Numbered from the stretch's first letter, positions 1-7,687 are shown. The stretch: DNA of 64,000 nucleotides from Limnohabitans sp. MMS-10A-192 (GCF_003063335.1 NZ_NERX01000004.1:186001-250000), one strand, 5' to 3'. The notes: generated from the sequence alone by a model not told the origin. Program-made: numbers and translations.

Positions 1-304
1 ACAAGCCAATACGCCCGGTGGCGATGATGTTCTCCAGCGTGTCCAGCCGGTTATTGCCCGGTGCGTCGGGCACCAGCAGCGTCTGCGCGTCCAGCACCTT
101 GACGAACCCCGGCTCACCCCCGCGAGGCGAAGCGTCCATGTCGCCCGCTTGACCCGTGCTGGCCAGCACCACAAACGGCGACAGCCCAATGAACTGCACC
201 GCATGTGCGTCCAGCGCCGGGATTTCCTTTTTGAGCGAACGCTCACGGGCGGGGCCGTACAGGGCGCGCAGGGCGGCGAGGGTGGTGATGTCTGGGGTGG
301 TCAT
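1..304 (-). CDS. PPOX-class FMN-binding protein (partial, cut by window edge)
   Basis: Translating the minus strand from the ATG at 304 gives 101 open residues that run off the left edge. They contain the stretches MDASPRGG, PGFV and PGNNRLDTLENI, which are characteristic of the pyridoxamine 5'-phosphate oxidase-like flavoprotein family (the MSMEG_1061-type subfamily). Such proteins bind FMN or a related flavin and act as cytosolic oxidoreductases of mostly unknown substrate. The C-terminal half lies outside the window, so completeness cannot be judged. The next gene upstream on the same strand is the antitoxin at 373-681, 68 bp away; that gap holds nothing recognisable. Confidence 0.75.
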   Translation of the reverse strand, partial: MTTPDITTLAALRALYGPARERSLKKEIPALDAHAVQFIGLSPFVVLASTGQAGDMDASPRGGEPGFVKVLDAQTLLVPDAPGNNRLDTLENIIATGRIGL

Positions 305-372
305 GGTGGGTGTGACTTGCTAAAGCGCGGTGCGGGGTGACTGGCCGTCCAGTGCCGGCATCACTGTGCAAT

Positions 373-681
373 TCATACCATCTGAATGACCAGTTTTTTG
401 CCACAAGCCTGCGCGTATTTGCGCAGTGTGGCAAAAGAGGGCGAATGTTTTTCGCTGCGCAAAGACGCCTCCAGCCTGGACACAGCGGAAACAGTCGTTC
501 CCATGCGAGTGGCCACTTCCGCTTGGGTCAGGCCTGCGGCTTGACGTGCTTCAAGCATGGCATGCAGTGCGGTGTATTCCTCTTCCAGTTCGTCAAACGC
601 CTTTTGCACACCGGGCTTGCCCAGCAGTGCTTTGCGAAAAGCCGCGTCATGCGGCACGGGTTTGTAGCCAGTTTCAGCCAT
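373..681 (-). CDS. HigA-like XRE-family antitoxin
   Basis: The 102-residue product has a helix-turn-helix of the XRE/Cro type in its second half (AGLTQAEVATRMGTT followed by SAVSRLEAS). An N-terminal segment (KPGVQKAFDELEEEY) is typical of HigA-type antitoxins paired with Gp49-like toxins. It should neutralise the toxin at 674-1000 and repress the operon. An ATG at 690 is also in frame, but the ATG at 681 has an AAGG ribosome-binding site about nine bases upstream, while at 690 that site would touch the start codon. The gene overlaps the toxin stop by 8 bp, indicating translational coupling with the toxin encoded first. Confidence 0.8.
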   Translation of the reverse strand: MAETGYKPVPHDAAFRKALLGKPGVQKAFDELEEEYTALHAMLEARQAAGLTQAEVATRMGTTVSAVSRLEASLRSEKHSPSFATLRKYAQACGKKLVIQMV

Positions 682-1000
682 GGTGCACATCCTTCAGTCG
701 TTTACGGGCCAGCCGAAGCTCAGCATCCGGGGTCTCTTGTGTCTTTTTCACGAACGAGTGCAGCACCACGATGGATCTGCCCACCTGCGTGCAGTAAAAC
801 ACCCGACCAATACCTTCTGGCCCCTTGGGGCGTAACTCAAACAGTCCGTTGCCCATCGCTTTGGAGTGGGGCATACGAAGGTCCGCACCGTGAATGGCCA
901 TGGCATCTGTGAGCCGCACATAGTCTGCAACGATGCCTGCGGGCATGGACATCACCTCGCGCCGGACTTTGTCATTGAAGTAGGTGATGGACCAATTCAT
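674..1000 (-). CDS. HigB/RelE-like toxin (phage-derived Gp49-like family)
   Basis: This 108-residue protein matches the Gp49-like HigB family. The core contains GLFELRPKGPEG, then RVFYCTQVGRSIVVLHSFVKKTQETP and a C-terminal ELRLARKRLKD helix, the usual order in these ribosome-dependent mRNA interferases. The ATG at 1000 was chosen because it begins at the conserved N-terminal beta strand; a GTG at 1018 would add six residues and start inside the palindromic operator at 1012-1027. The gene is first of a two-gene module with the XRE antitoxin. The mRNA-cleaving activity is inferred from the family and not visible directly. Confidence 0.8.
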   Translation of the reverse strand: MNWSITYFNDKVRREVMSMPAGIVADYVRLTDAMAIHGADLRMPHSKAMGNGLFELRPKGPEGIGRVFYCTQVGRSIVVLHSFVKKTQETPDAELRLARKRLKDVHHG

Positions 1001-1011
1001 GGAAAAAGATG

Positions 1012-1027
1012 TTAGCACATTTGCTAA
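1012..1027. promoter_or_regulatory. Palindromic operator of the toxin-antitoxin operon
   Basis: The sequence TTAGCA-CATT-TGCTAA is a perfect inverted repeat with 6-bp arms, lying 12 bp upstream of the toxin start. Its position fits the binding site for the HTH antitoxin in an autoregulated operon. The role is inferred from location and symmetry. Confidence 0.6.
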
Positions 1028-1048
1028 TAAATGGACGCCGCTTTGAAG

Positions 1049-1588
1049 CTAAAACCCCGACCCCGGCTTACTCAAAAACACCAGCTCCTCGGGCGTGGAC
1101 TCGCGGCCCAGGATGGCGTTGCGGTGGGGGTAGCGGCCGAAGCGCTCGATGATGGCTTGGTGGCGCTGCTCGAAGCGCAGGGTGTCTTCAAGGCCCGGCT
1201 GCGCAAACAGGAGGGCGGCTTGGGTGTGCACCAGGGCGGACTCGCTGTGCATGTAGGGCATATAGGCAAAGCTGCGCTGCGCCAGGGGCAGGCTGCAGTC
1301 CTGCCCACTGGCCACCAGCTCTTGCGCCAGCGCCAAGGCCAGCGCGTCTTGCGCAAAGGCTTGGGGGGTGTCGCGGTAGACGTTGCGCGAGAACTGGTCG
1401 AGCACCAAGACCTCGGCCAAGCGCCCCTCGGGCGTGGCGCGCCAAGCAAACAACTCACACCGAGCTGCCGCCGTCAGCGTGGCACCGAAGCGGGCGCGGA
1501 TGGTTTCGTCCAAGGCGGCGTCTTTGGCGAAGTGGTGCTTTGGGGTGAGTTCGGTGAACCAGAAGTGGAGGATCTTTTCTGGACTCAT
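1049..1588 (-). CDS. DUF924 family protein
   Basis: The 179-residue cytosolic protein matches the DUF924 family over its full length. It starts MSPEKILHFWFTEL, has the family core LVLDQFSRNVYRDTPQAFAQD and the central RSFAYMPYMHSES segment, and then a FEQRHQAIIERFGRYPHRNAILGR block near the end. The fold is alpha-helical, resembling tetratricopeptide-like bundles, and no biochemical function is established. It begins 12 bp after the stop of the upstream nuclease gene on the same strand, so the two may be co-transcribed. The ribosome-binding site is weak. Confidence 0.85.
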   Translation of the reverse strand: MSPEKILHFWFTELTPKHHFAKDAALDETIRARFGATLTAAARCELFAWRATPEGRLAEVLVLDQFSRNVYRDTPQAFAQDALALALAQELVASGQDCSLPLAQRSFAYMPYMHSESALVHTQAALLFAQPGLEDTLRFEQRHQAIIERFGRYPHRNAILGRESTPEELVFLSKPGSGF

Positions 1589-1600
1589 ATTGCCAACAGA

Positions 1601-2359
1601 TTAGGCTGCTGCGTTGATATCCAGTGACATTGGCATATGGTCGCTTACGCTAAGCCACTGATGACTGTCACCGATTTGAATTTTGCAATGTTGCAGCAAG
1701 TCATCGGACACAAAAACATAGTCGATGTGATAAGACTTGCTCAAGTTGCGTTGGAGAAAGAAAGTGGGTGTAGTTTCTTCTCCTTGGCGCTCACACTTTT
1801 GATGGTGATAAACACTTTGGAGCCCAATGTCAGCTAATTCTTCGACCACATCAGAGTGGTTCCACCAGCGATCTGGCTTGTCCCATATTCGATTGCTATT
1901 GAAATCACCCAACACAATGGTGTTGCCATTACGAAGCTGGTCTCTGTGGATTTGCAGGTATTTCCAAAGTTGCCCAATGTAGCGGAAGGCGTCGGCATTT
2001 TCAGCCTTAGTCCATAAGCCAAGTACTTGGTATTTTTCGTTCAGGATAAAGGGGGCAAACAGTTTGAGGTCCGTTGTTGACCATTGCGATGCTTGATTGC
2101 TATTAACCACGCCTGGTTGAGAAAATGTTCCAAACCAGTCCGCCGCGCGAACGTGATTGCCATTCTTTGGAAAGATCCCTAAGCCTTTGTGTTTCGAGTT
2201 TCCAATCCACAAGTAATCGCCAGCCCAGTTTTGAAATGTAGAAGTTGACAGGGCCGGGTTCTCGCATTCTTGGACGACATAAACGTCCGCGCGGAGCTCG
2301 TCTAGTGCTTCGGTTTTATTGCGAAGTGCACCATTGCAATTCCACGTGACAATTTTCAT
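1601..2359 (-). CDS. Endonuclease/exonuclease/phosphatase family protein
   Basis: The 252-residue protein has the metal-dependent DNase I-like (EEP) motifs in order: TWNCNGA near residue 5, VQECENP near 30, LGDFNSN near 147, DYVFVSDDL near 214 and the C-terminal SDHMP. These supply the Asn/Glu metal ligands, the Asp/Asn pair and the catalytic His. It is probably a soluble phosphodiesterase or nuclease; the substrate cannot be read from sequence. Base composition is visibly more AT-rich than flanking glnS and DUF924, with many TTT, AAA and AAT codons, suggesting acquisition by transfer. It has no signal peptide. Confidence 0.8.
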   Translation of the reverse strand: MKIVTWNCNGALRNKTEALDELRADVYVVQECENPALSTSTFQNWAGDYLWIGNSKHKGLGIFPKNGNHVRAADWFGTFSQPGVVNSNQASQWSTTDLKLFAPFILNEKYQVLGLWTKAENADAFRYIGQLWKYLQIHRDQLRNGNTIVLGDFNSNRIWDKPDRWWNHSDVVEELADIGLQSVYHHQKCERQGEETTPTFFLQRNLSKSYHIDYVFVSDDLLQHCKIQIGDSHQWLSVSDHMPMSLDINAAA

Positions 2360-2387
2360 GACAGCTTGGCAAATTGGCAGAACGAGC

Positions 2388-4241
2388 TCACTTGCCCCAG
2401 CTGTCCTTCAACCCCGTCACCCTGTTAAACACCGGTTTGGTGCTAGCATCATGATCAAGTCGATCCGCCACAAAGTACCCAAACCGCTCAAACTGGAACT
2501 TCTGGTCCGGTTGCGCGGCGGCCAGTGATGGCTCCACATAGGCCGTGACCACTTTCAGGCTGTTCGGGTTGAGCGACTGCAAGAAATCTTTGCCGCCCGC
2601 GTCGGGGTGCGCGTCGGCAAAAAGGCGGTCGTACAGGCGCACTTCCGCTGGCACGCCGTCGGCCACGGCCACCCAGGTGATGGCGGCTTTGGCTTTGACG
2701 CTGTCGGCGCCGGGCGTGCCGCTCTTGGTGCCGGGGATGACTTTGGCCTGCACTTCGGTCACGTTGCCCGCCGCGTCGCGTGCGCAGCCGGTGCATTCGA
2801 TCACGTAGCCGCCTTTCAGGCGCACCACGTTGCCGGGGAACAGGCGCTTGTAGCCCTTGGGCGGCACTTCTTCAAAGTCTTCGCGCTCGATCCACACTTC
2901 TTTGCCGATCTTGAACACGCGGTCAGCGGGGGTCATGGCGCCTTCAGTGCCATCTTTCCCATCCTTGCCTTCGGCAATCGCGCTGTGGGGAAGGGCGGGT
3001 TGGGTGCAGTCTTCGGTGTAGGCATCTGAGCCAAAGGCCTCGGCCCAGTTGCTCAGCACCAGCTTGACGGGGTCGAGCACGGCCATGCCGCGGTGGGCTT
3101 TGTTTTCCAGGTCTTCGCGGAGGCAGCCTTCGAGCGTGCTGTAGTCGATCCAGCTGTCGCTCTTGGTCACGCCAATGCGGTCGGCAAACAGGCGCAGGCT
3201 CTCGGGCGTGTAGCCCCGGCGGCGCAGGCCCACGATGGTCGGCATGCGGGGGTCGTCCCAGCCGCTGACTTTGCCTTCGTTCACCAGTTGCGCCAGCTTG
3301 CGTTTGCTGGTGATCACATAGGTCAGGTTCAGGCGGGCAAATTCGTATTGCTTGGGCGCAGGCGCGGCCAGCAGTTGGCACTCGCACAGGCGCTCCATCA
3401 GCCAGTCGTAAAACGGGCGCTGGTCTTCAAACTCCAGCGTGCACAGGCTGTGGGTGATCTGCTCCAGCGCGTCTTCGATGGGGTGGGCAAAGGTGTACAT
3501 CGGGTAGATGCACCAGGCGTCGCCCGTGTGGTGGTGGGTGGCGCGGCGGATGCGGTAGATGGCCGGGTCGCGCATATTGATGTTGGGCGAAGCCATGTCG
3601 ATCTTGGCGCGCAGCACGGCCGCGCCGTCGGCGAGCTTGCCGTCACGCATTTCGCGAAAGCGCGTCAAGTTCTCTTCCACCGTGCGGCTGCGGAAAGGGC
3701 TGTCCACGCCGGGTTTGCCAAAGTCGCCCCGGTTGGCGCGCATGTCTTCCGCGCTTTGCTCGTCCACATAGGCGTGACCGGCTTGGATCAGCGCCTCGGC
3801 GGCGCGGTACATGAAGTCGAAGTAGTCGCTGGCCTGGTAGGGCGCAGCGCTTCCGGCGGCCTGGCCCAGTTGGGCCCAGTCAAAACCGAGCCATTTCACG
3901 GCGTCGATGATGCTGTTGACGTATTCGGTGTCTTCTTTTTCGGGGTTGGTGTCGTCAAAGCGCAGGTGGCACACGCCGCCATATTCTTTGGCCAGGCCAA
4001 AGTTGATGCAGATGCTTTTGGCGTGACCCACATGCAAATAGCCGTTGGGCTCGGGAGGAAAGCGGGTGCGGATCTTGGCCGGGTCGGGCTGGCCAGCGGC
4101 GTGGTGCGCGGCGTCGCCGGGGCTGCCTGCCCAGCGGCGGGTGGCGTAGGTGCCTTTGTCCAGGTCGTTTTCGATGATCTGGCGCAGGAAGTTGCTGACT
4201 TTGTGGTCAGCGGAAGTGTCGTTGTTGGTGGGGGTGGTCAT
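2388..4241 (-). CDS. glnS: Glutamine--tRNA ligase
   Basis: This 617-residue class I aminoacyl-tRNA synthetase charges tRNA-Gln with glutamine. The HIGH signature is HVGH at residues 70-73 within PPEPNGYLHVGHAKS, and the KMSKS equivalent is ITSKRKL. The anticodon-binding beta-barrel region follows, ending near NRVTGLKDSWGK. The ATG at 4241 is preferred over an upstream extension to 4535 because the conserved N-terminal helix VSNFLRQIIENDL starts just after it, and the extension runs back through the next gene. A low-complexity insertion (GKDGKDGTEG) sits in the C-terminal part. The gene is monocistronic or leads into the nuclease gene 28 bp downstream. Confidence 0.95.
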   Translation of the reverse strand: MTTPTNNDTSADHKVSNFLRQIIENDLDKGTYATRRWAGSPGDAAHHAAGQPDPAKIRTRFPPEPNGYLHVGHAKSICINFGLAKEYGGVCHLRFDDTNPEKEDTEYVNSIIDAVKWLGFDWAQLGQAAGSAAPYQASDYFDFMYRAAEALIQAGHAYVDEQSAEDMRANRGDFGKPGVDSPFRSRTVEENLTRFREMRDGKLADGAAVLRAKIDMASPNINMRDPAIYRIRRATHHHTGDAWCIYPMYTFAHPIEDALEQITHSLCTLEFEDQRPFYDWLMERLCECQLLAAPAPKQYEFARLNLTYVITSKRKLAQLVNEGKVSGWDDPRMPTIVGLRRRGYTPESLRLFADRIGVTKSDSWIDYSTLEGCLREDLENKAHRGMAVLDPVKLVLSNWAEAFGSDAYTEDCTQPALPHSAIAEGKDGKDGTEGAMTPADRVFKIGKEVWIEREDFEEVPPKGYKRLFPGNVVRLKGGYVIECTGCARDAAGNVTEVQAKVIPGTKSGTPGADSVKAKAAITWVAVADGVPAEVRLYDRLFADAHPDAGGKDFLQSLNPNSLKVVTAYVEPSLAAAQPDQKFQFERFGYFVADRLDHDASTKPVFNRVTGLKDSWGK

Positions 4242-4404
4242 AGCGATTGATTTTAGGGCTTGCCAAAGGGCAATCCCGCTGGGCGGCGTTACGAATGGAC
4301 ACCATTGTGAAGCGTTGTTTGTCCTCGGATGGTGTGGCTGGCGCGCTAAGGGACAAGGGGAGTCTGCTTTCAAGAAAAGCCAACGTGATCCAAGGAGTCC
4401 ATCC

Positions 4405-4785
4405 ATGCGTTTTTCAGTCCCAAATGCCATGTCCAGAGCGGCGTACCTGTTGGGTTTGCTGGGGGCCGCTTTTGCGCAGACCGGCTGCGCCCACCCCGTG
4501 ATGGTGGAGCCTTCGGTGGTGATCCAGTCACGCATAGGGCATCCGCAGGTTTATGCCCACCCGGCGCCATCGGTGGTCTATTACCCGCAGGTCATGGTCA
4601 GGCCGGCGCCCATGTATGCCCCTCAGATGATGCCGATCTACAGACCGCCATCCATTCAGCAACACCACGGTCATGCTTTGCCGCGCCCTGTATGGGGTGG
4701 CCATGGGCGTGTGGCGCCCAGTGTTCACAATGGACGAGACGCTGTACGCGGCGCCGGACGTGGCGTATGGGGCCAGCGGCGATAA
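4405..4785 (+). CDS. Small exported Pro/His/Tyr-rich protein, possible lipoprotein
   Basis: A 126-residue ORF starts at the ATG at 4405, preceded by a good AAGGAG ribosome-binding site eight bases away. Residues 1-27 form a signal-peptide-like segment (AAYLLGLLGAAFAQTGC); the QTGC sequence is only a poor lipobox, so cleavage after AFA is an alternative. The mature part is rich in Pro, His, Tyr and Met (MYAPQMMPIYRPP) and ends in a Gly/Arg-rich basic tail. I do not recognise the family. Its stop codon lies inside the first copy of the uppP 5'-end repeat (4779-4852), suggesting it was once directly upstream of uppP. Confidence 0.55.
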   Translation: MRFSVPNAMSRAAYLLGLLGAAFAQTGCAHPVMVEPSVVIQSRIGHPQVYAHPAPSVVYYPQVMVRPAPMYAPQMMPIYRPPSIQQHHGHALPRPVWGGHGRVAPSVHNGRDAVRGAGRGVWGQRR

Positions 4786-4852
4786 CCCACTTCAAATTTC
4801 TGGAGTACTTGTGGATTCTTTGTTGCTGCTCAAAGCCGCCGCTGATGGCGCT
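4779..4852 (+). repeat. Duplicated 5' end of uppP (copy 1, truncated)
   Basis: About 73 bp match 5586-5657 with only a few mismatches and one 1-bp insertion. The copy contains the uppP ribosome-binding site (TGGAGTACTT), the GTG start at 4811 and the first codons ([10 protein letters not shown]), then diverges and stops at 4865. It is a non-functional remnant of the uppP start region placed on the other side of the aspartic protease gene. Confidence 0.85.
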
Positions 4853-4879
4853 TCAGCTGCCGCTTGAGCTTGCAGGCCC

Positions 4880-5395
4880 TCAGGGGCGTTGACGCAGGAT
4901 CATCTCGTCGCGTCGGATTTCCACATCGAAGTGTTTCAGAAAGTTCTGGCCCAGCAGTGCCTGTTCAGGCCGAAGTCCGTTCAGACCCACGGTCACGCCT
5001 GCATCGTTGAGCACCAAGTGGCCTGCACGCACCGGCACGTTTCGCACCAATTGGCCGGGGCGCTGGCCGTTGGCGGTGTGCAAAGTGATGTCCTGCCCCG
5101 AAGGCAGTCCCGCTTGTTGCGCCAGTGCCTGGCTCACGCTCACATGGCTGGCGCCGGTGTCGACCAAAAACGTCACAGGCTGGCGGTTGACTTCACCTTC
5201 CACATGAAAATGACCGTCCCTCTGGCGCGGTATGACCAGATCGCCCGAGCTGAGGGCATAGGGCTTGAGGCTCGCCTGGCGGTTTTGCTCAATGCGATCA
5301 AACACCAGGTACAGCACGGCAGCCACTGCCAGCCACACGGCGGTGATGGCCAGAGCGCCAAGGCGGGTGGTTTGCTGGAGGGTTGGCTTGGACAT
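4880..5395 (-). CDS. Membrane-anchored retropepsin-like aspartic protease (TIGR02281-type)
   Basis: The 171-residue protein has one N-terminal transmembrane segment (about residues 12-32, LGALAITAVWLAVAAVLYLVF) and then a clan AA aspartic protease domain. The catalytic motif is VDTGAS with Asp79, preceded by the GHFHVEGEVNRQPVTF strand. A second family block is LLGQNFLKHFDVEIRRDEMIL near the C terminus. One such domain per chain implies a dimer, with the protease probably facing the periplasm. The ATG at 5395 lies only 2 bp past the stop of a 33-codon ORF with a strong ribosome-binding site, so the two are likely coupled. Substrate unknown. Confidence 0.85.
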   Translation of the reverse strand: MSKPTLQQTTRLGALAITAVWLAVAAVLYLVFDRIEQNRQASLKPYALSSGDLVIPRQRDGHFHVEGEVNRQPVTFLVDTGASHVSVSQALAQQAGLPSGQDITLHTANGQRPGQLVRNVPVRAGHLVLNDAGVTVGLNGLRPEQALLGQNFLKHFDVEIRRDEMILRQRP

Positions 5396-5397
5396 AC

Positions 5398-5499
5398 TCA
5401 CCCCACAGACCCAAACCAAAGCCATTGGCCCAACAAGCGTCCTGGCAGCAAAGTGAATGCGCCAGTCACCAAACAAGCCGATACATCAATCCACTGCAT
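5398..5499 (-). CDS. Small hydrophobic protein upstream of the aspartic protease
   Basis: A 33-residue ORF (MQWIDVSACLVTGAFTLLPG and onward) starts at the ATG at 5499, preceded by a near-perfect AAGGAGG ribosome-binding site four bases away. It ends 2 bp before the protease start. One hydrophobic stretch (residues 4-18) could insert in the membrane. Either it is a genuine small membrane protein or a leader that couples translation to the protease. The strong ribosome-binding site and tight spacing are the only evidence, and no family is recognised. Confidence 0.55.
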   Translation of the reverse strand: MQWIDVSACLVTGAFTLLPGRLLGQWLWFGSVG

Positions 5500-5585
5500 G
5501 GTTCCTCCTTGATTATTTTTAAACAGTACTTTGACACAGGTTCTGATGAAGATTCCTTCGTTCAGTCTGATGCGCAGCCCTGCGA

Positions 5586-5657
5586 GCGATAATCCATTCC
5601 AAATTTCTGGAGTACTTGTGGATTCTTTATTGCTGCTCAAAGCCGCCGTGATGGGGC
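5586..5657 (+). repeat. uppP 5' end (copy 2, functional)
   Basis: This is the functional partner of the 73-bp direct repeat at 4779-4852. It spans the region just upstream of uppP, its GGAG ribosome-binding site, the GTG start and the first twelve or so codons. The two copies flank about 730 bp that hold the aspartic protease and its small upstream ORF. Confidence 0.85.
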
Positions 5658-6442
5658 TGGTCGAAGGTTTGACAGAGTTTTTGCCGATCTCTTCTACAGG
5701 GCATTTGATCCTGGCCGGTCATTTGCTGGGGCTGCATGATGACAAGTCCAAGGTATTTGAAATTGCCATTCAGACCGGGGCCATCCTGGCGGTGATCATC
5801 GTGTATTGGCAAAAGATCAGCTCGACCATCCAGGCCTTGCCACACAGCGCGGCGGCGCAGCGCTTTGCTTTCAATGTGTTCATCGGCTTTGTGCCCGCAG
5901 TGATTTTGGGCTTGCTGCTGGGCAAGGCCATCAAGGCGCATTTGTTCACCCCGGGCGTTGTGGCCAGCACGTTCATCGTGGGCGGTTTGATCATCTTGTG
6001 GGCTGAGCGTCGTCCCGCCAGCACGGTGCGCATCCACGAGGTGGAAGACATGCGCGGGCGCGATGCGCTCAAGGTGGGCCTGGTGCAGTGCCTGGCCATG
6101 ATCCCGGGCACCAGCCGCAGCGGCGCCACCATCATTGGCGGCATGCTGTTGGGCTTGTCGCGCAAGGCGGCGACGGACTTTTCTTTTTACCTGGCGATTC
6201 CAACGCTGATTGGCGCGGGGGCTTACAGCCTGTACAAAGAACGCGCCTTGCTCAGCATGGCCGATGCGCCGATGTTTGGTGTCGGCTTGTTGTTCTCTTT
6301 CATCAGCGCTTGGGTGTGCGTGCGCTGGCTGCTCAAGTTCATCTCCAGCCACAGCTTTGAGGTCTTCGCCTGGTACCGGATCGTGTTCGGCTTGGTGGTT
6401 CTGGGCACCAGCTACAGCGGTCTGGTGACTTGGGCACCATGA
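5618..6442 (+). CDS. uppP: Undecaprenyl-diphosphatase (bacitracin resistance protein)
   Basis: The 274-residue polytopic inner-membrane protein dephosphorylates undecaprenyl diphosphate, recycling the lipid carrier for peptidoglycan and other envelope polymers. The family motifs are both present: [14 protein letters not shown] at residues 16-29 and [13 protein letters not shown] near residue 163. Length matches the E. coli protein (273). The start is a GTG at 5618 with GGAG five bases upstream, giving the usual [10 protein letters not shown] terminus; the open frame extends 29 codons further but those residues are not family-like. Its 5' end is duplicated at 4779-4852. Confidence 0.93.
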   Translation: MDSLLLLKAAVMGLVEGLTEFLPISSTGHLILAGHLLGLHDDKSKVFEIAIQTGAILAVIIVYWQKISSTIQALPHSAAAQRFAFNVFIGFVPAVILGLLLGKAIKAHLFTPGVVASTFIVGGLIILWAERRPASTVRIHEVEDMRGRDALKVGLVQCLAMIPGTSRSGATIIGGMLLGLSRKAATDFSFYLAIPTLIGAGAYSLYKERALLSMADAPMFGVGLLFSFISAWVCVRWLLKFISSHSFEVFAWYRIVFGLVVLGTSYSGLVTWAP

Positions 6443-6531
6443 ATTTTTTCGGGGCTTGAGTCGGTCAGAGACGTTGTTTTTTGACTTCTGGCTGAAAAGT
6501 TGTCTTGTCATCTCGACGAGGAACTTGTTTT

Positions 6532-6870
6532 GTCACTCCGGGCAAAGACATTGTTCTGTCACCCCGGGCGAAGACCCGGGGTCCACGCCCCCCGCAAGCC
6601 ATGGATCCCGGATCAAGTCCGGGATGACGGGTTGGGCGAGGACCTTGTTTTGTCACCCCGGGCGAAGACCCGGGGGCCATCTCACCTGCATGCTATGGAT
6701 CCCGGATCAAGTCCGGGATGACGAGTTGGGCGAAGACCTTGTTCTGTCACCCCGGGCGAAGACCCGGGGTCCATCTCCCCTGCAAGCTGTGGATCCCGGA
6801 TCGAGTCCGGGATGACGAATTTCGGATCAAGTCCGGGATGACGAGTTTCGCTTCAAGTCCGGGATGGTGA
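6532..6870. repeat. Tandem 94-bp interspersed repeat with two hairpins per unit
   Basis: Three copies begin at 6551, 6645 and 6739, an exact 94-bp period, with decayed partial units on both sides. Each unit has two strong dyads: CCCCGGG-CGAAGA-CCCGGGG and ATCCCGGA-TCAAG-TCCGGGAT. The elements fill the 440-bp gap between uppP and the hydrolase pseudogene. Related copies occur at about 46789-46935, and a similar hairpin element is embedded in mutS at 10182-10236. ORFs called here are translations of the repeat. No gene or clear promoter is visible in this gap. Confidence 0.9.
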
Positions 6871-6884
6871 CTTTCACGAACGGA

Positions 6885-7687
6885 TCAGGCCCCGATGTTG
6901 CGCAGCGTTGCTTCGATGGCCGCTGCCGTGGCCAGGGGTTTTTCCATGGGGAAGAGGTGTGAGCCGTCGAGCATCATGATGCGGCCCTTGACCACCTTGT
7001 GGGTCAGTTCTGCCCCCGCCTGGCGCATTTCGGCCGAGTGCGTGCCGCCGATGAAGGCCGCAGGGCATTTGAGCGGGTGGCGCTTGAGCAGGCTGTCGAG
7101 TTTGTGCGGCAGGCTGTTGTAGATCGCGGTTTCCACATCGCGGTCAAAACTGAGCACGCGCTGGCCACCTTCGTCGTGCGTGCCGTGCTCGATGTAGTCG
7201 CGCAAGACCTGCGGGTCCCAGCGGGCAAAGGATTTTTTGTGCTGAAACTCTCCAGCGCGGCCTGTGCGCTGGGCCAGTGGTGGCGGCGTTTTTGGCTGAT
7301 GCGTCCGGGTGACAGCGCCCCGATCAAAGGGGTGCGTTTGGCCAGGCCCAGCGTGGTGGCGCGCCAGCCGCCCAGCACGGGCGAGTCGATCAGCACCACG
7401 CCACGCGCCAACTCGGGGTGGCGGGCGGCGCACATCAGGCTCAGGATGCCGCCCAGTGAGTGCCCCACCAAAAAAGCGGGTGCACCATCACCCTGCTGGG
7501 CACGCGCAAAGTCGGCCAGTTGCTGCACCAGGTGCGGCCAGTTGTTGCTGACCGGGTATTTCGGGTCGTGCCCATACATCTCCACCGCATCGACTTCAAA
7601 CCCGCGCTGGCGCAGGCTGTCGAACAAGACCCGGTAAGTGCTGGCCGGAAAGCTGTTGCCGTGCGAGAAGACGATGCGGGCGGCCAT
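6885..7687 (-). pseudogene. Alpha/beta hydrolase, disrupted by a frameshift
   Basis: The first reading frame begins MAARIVFSHGNSFPASTY at 7687 and carries the nucleophile elbow GHSLGG, but near 7249 (about codon 146) the family sequence jumps to another frame. That second frame continues FQHKKSFARWDPQVLRDYI and ends with DGSHLFPMEKP, which holds the catalytic His, and RNIGA at 6885. One missing base near 7248-7250 explains it. Either the gene is a recent pseudogene or this is a sequencing error. The start overlaps the stop of the Anbu gene (TGATG), so the two are translationally coupled. Confidence 0.8.

Noticed and set aside
3093..4250. 385-codon plus-strand open frame opposite glnS
   Set aside because: It is the antisense of conserved glnS coding sequence. 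High GC makes such shadow ORFs common, it has no ribosome-binding site and no recognisable domain.
4673..4867. Small plus-strand frame ending in the uppP-like fragment
   Set aside because: It is the upstream small gene read in another frame plus the truncated uppP copy. The part after GTG 4811 is only 18 codons and carries no function.
6456..6815. Open frames of 71-119 codons within the repeat array
   Set aside because: They translate the same repeat (RAKTRGPS, DPGSSPG and similar) in several frames and show no gene-like features.
6532..6870. CRISPR-like array at the tandem repeats
   Set aside because: The 94-bp units are repeated in full with no unique spacers, and no cas genes are near. 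They are interspersed hairpin repeats.
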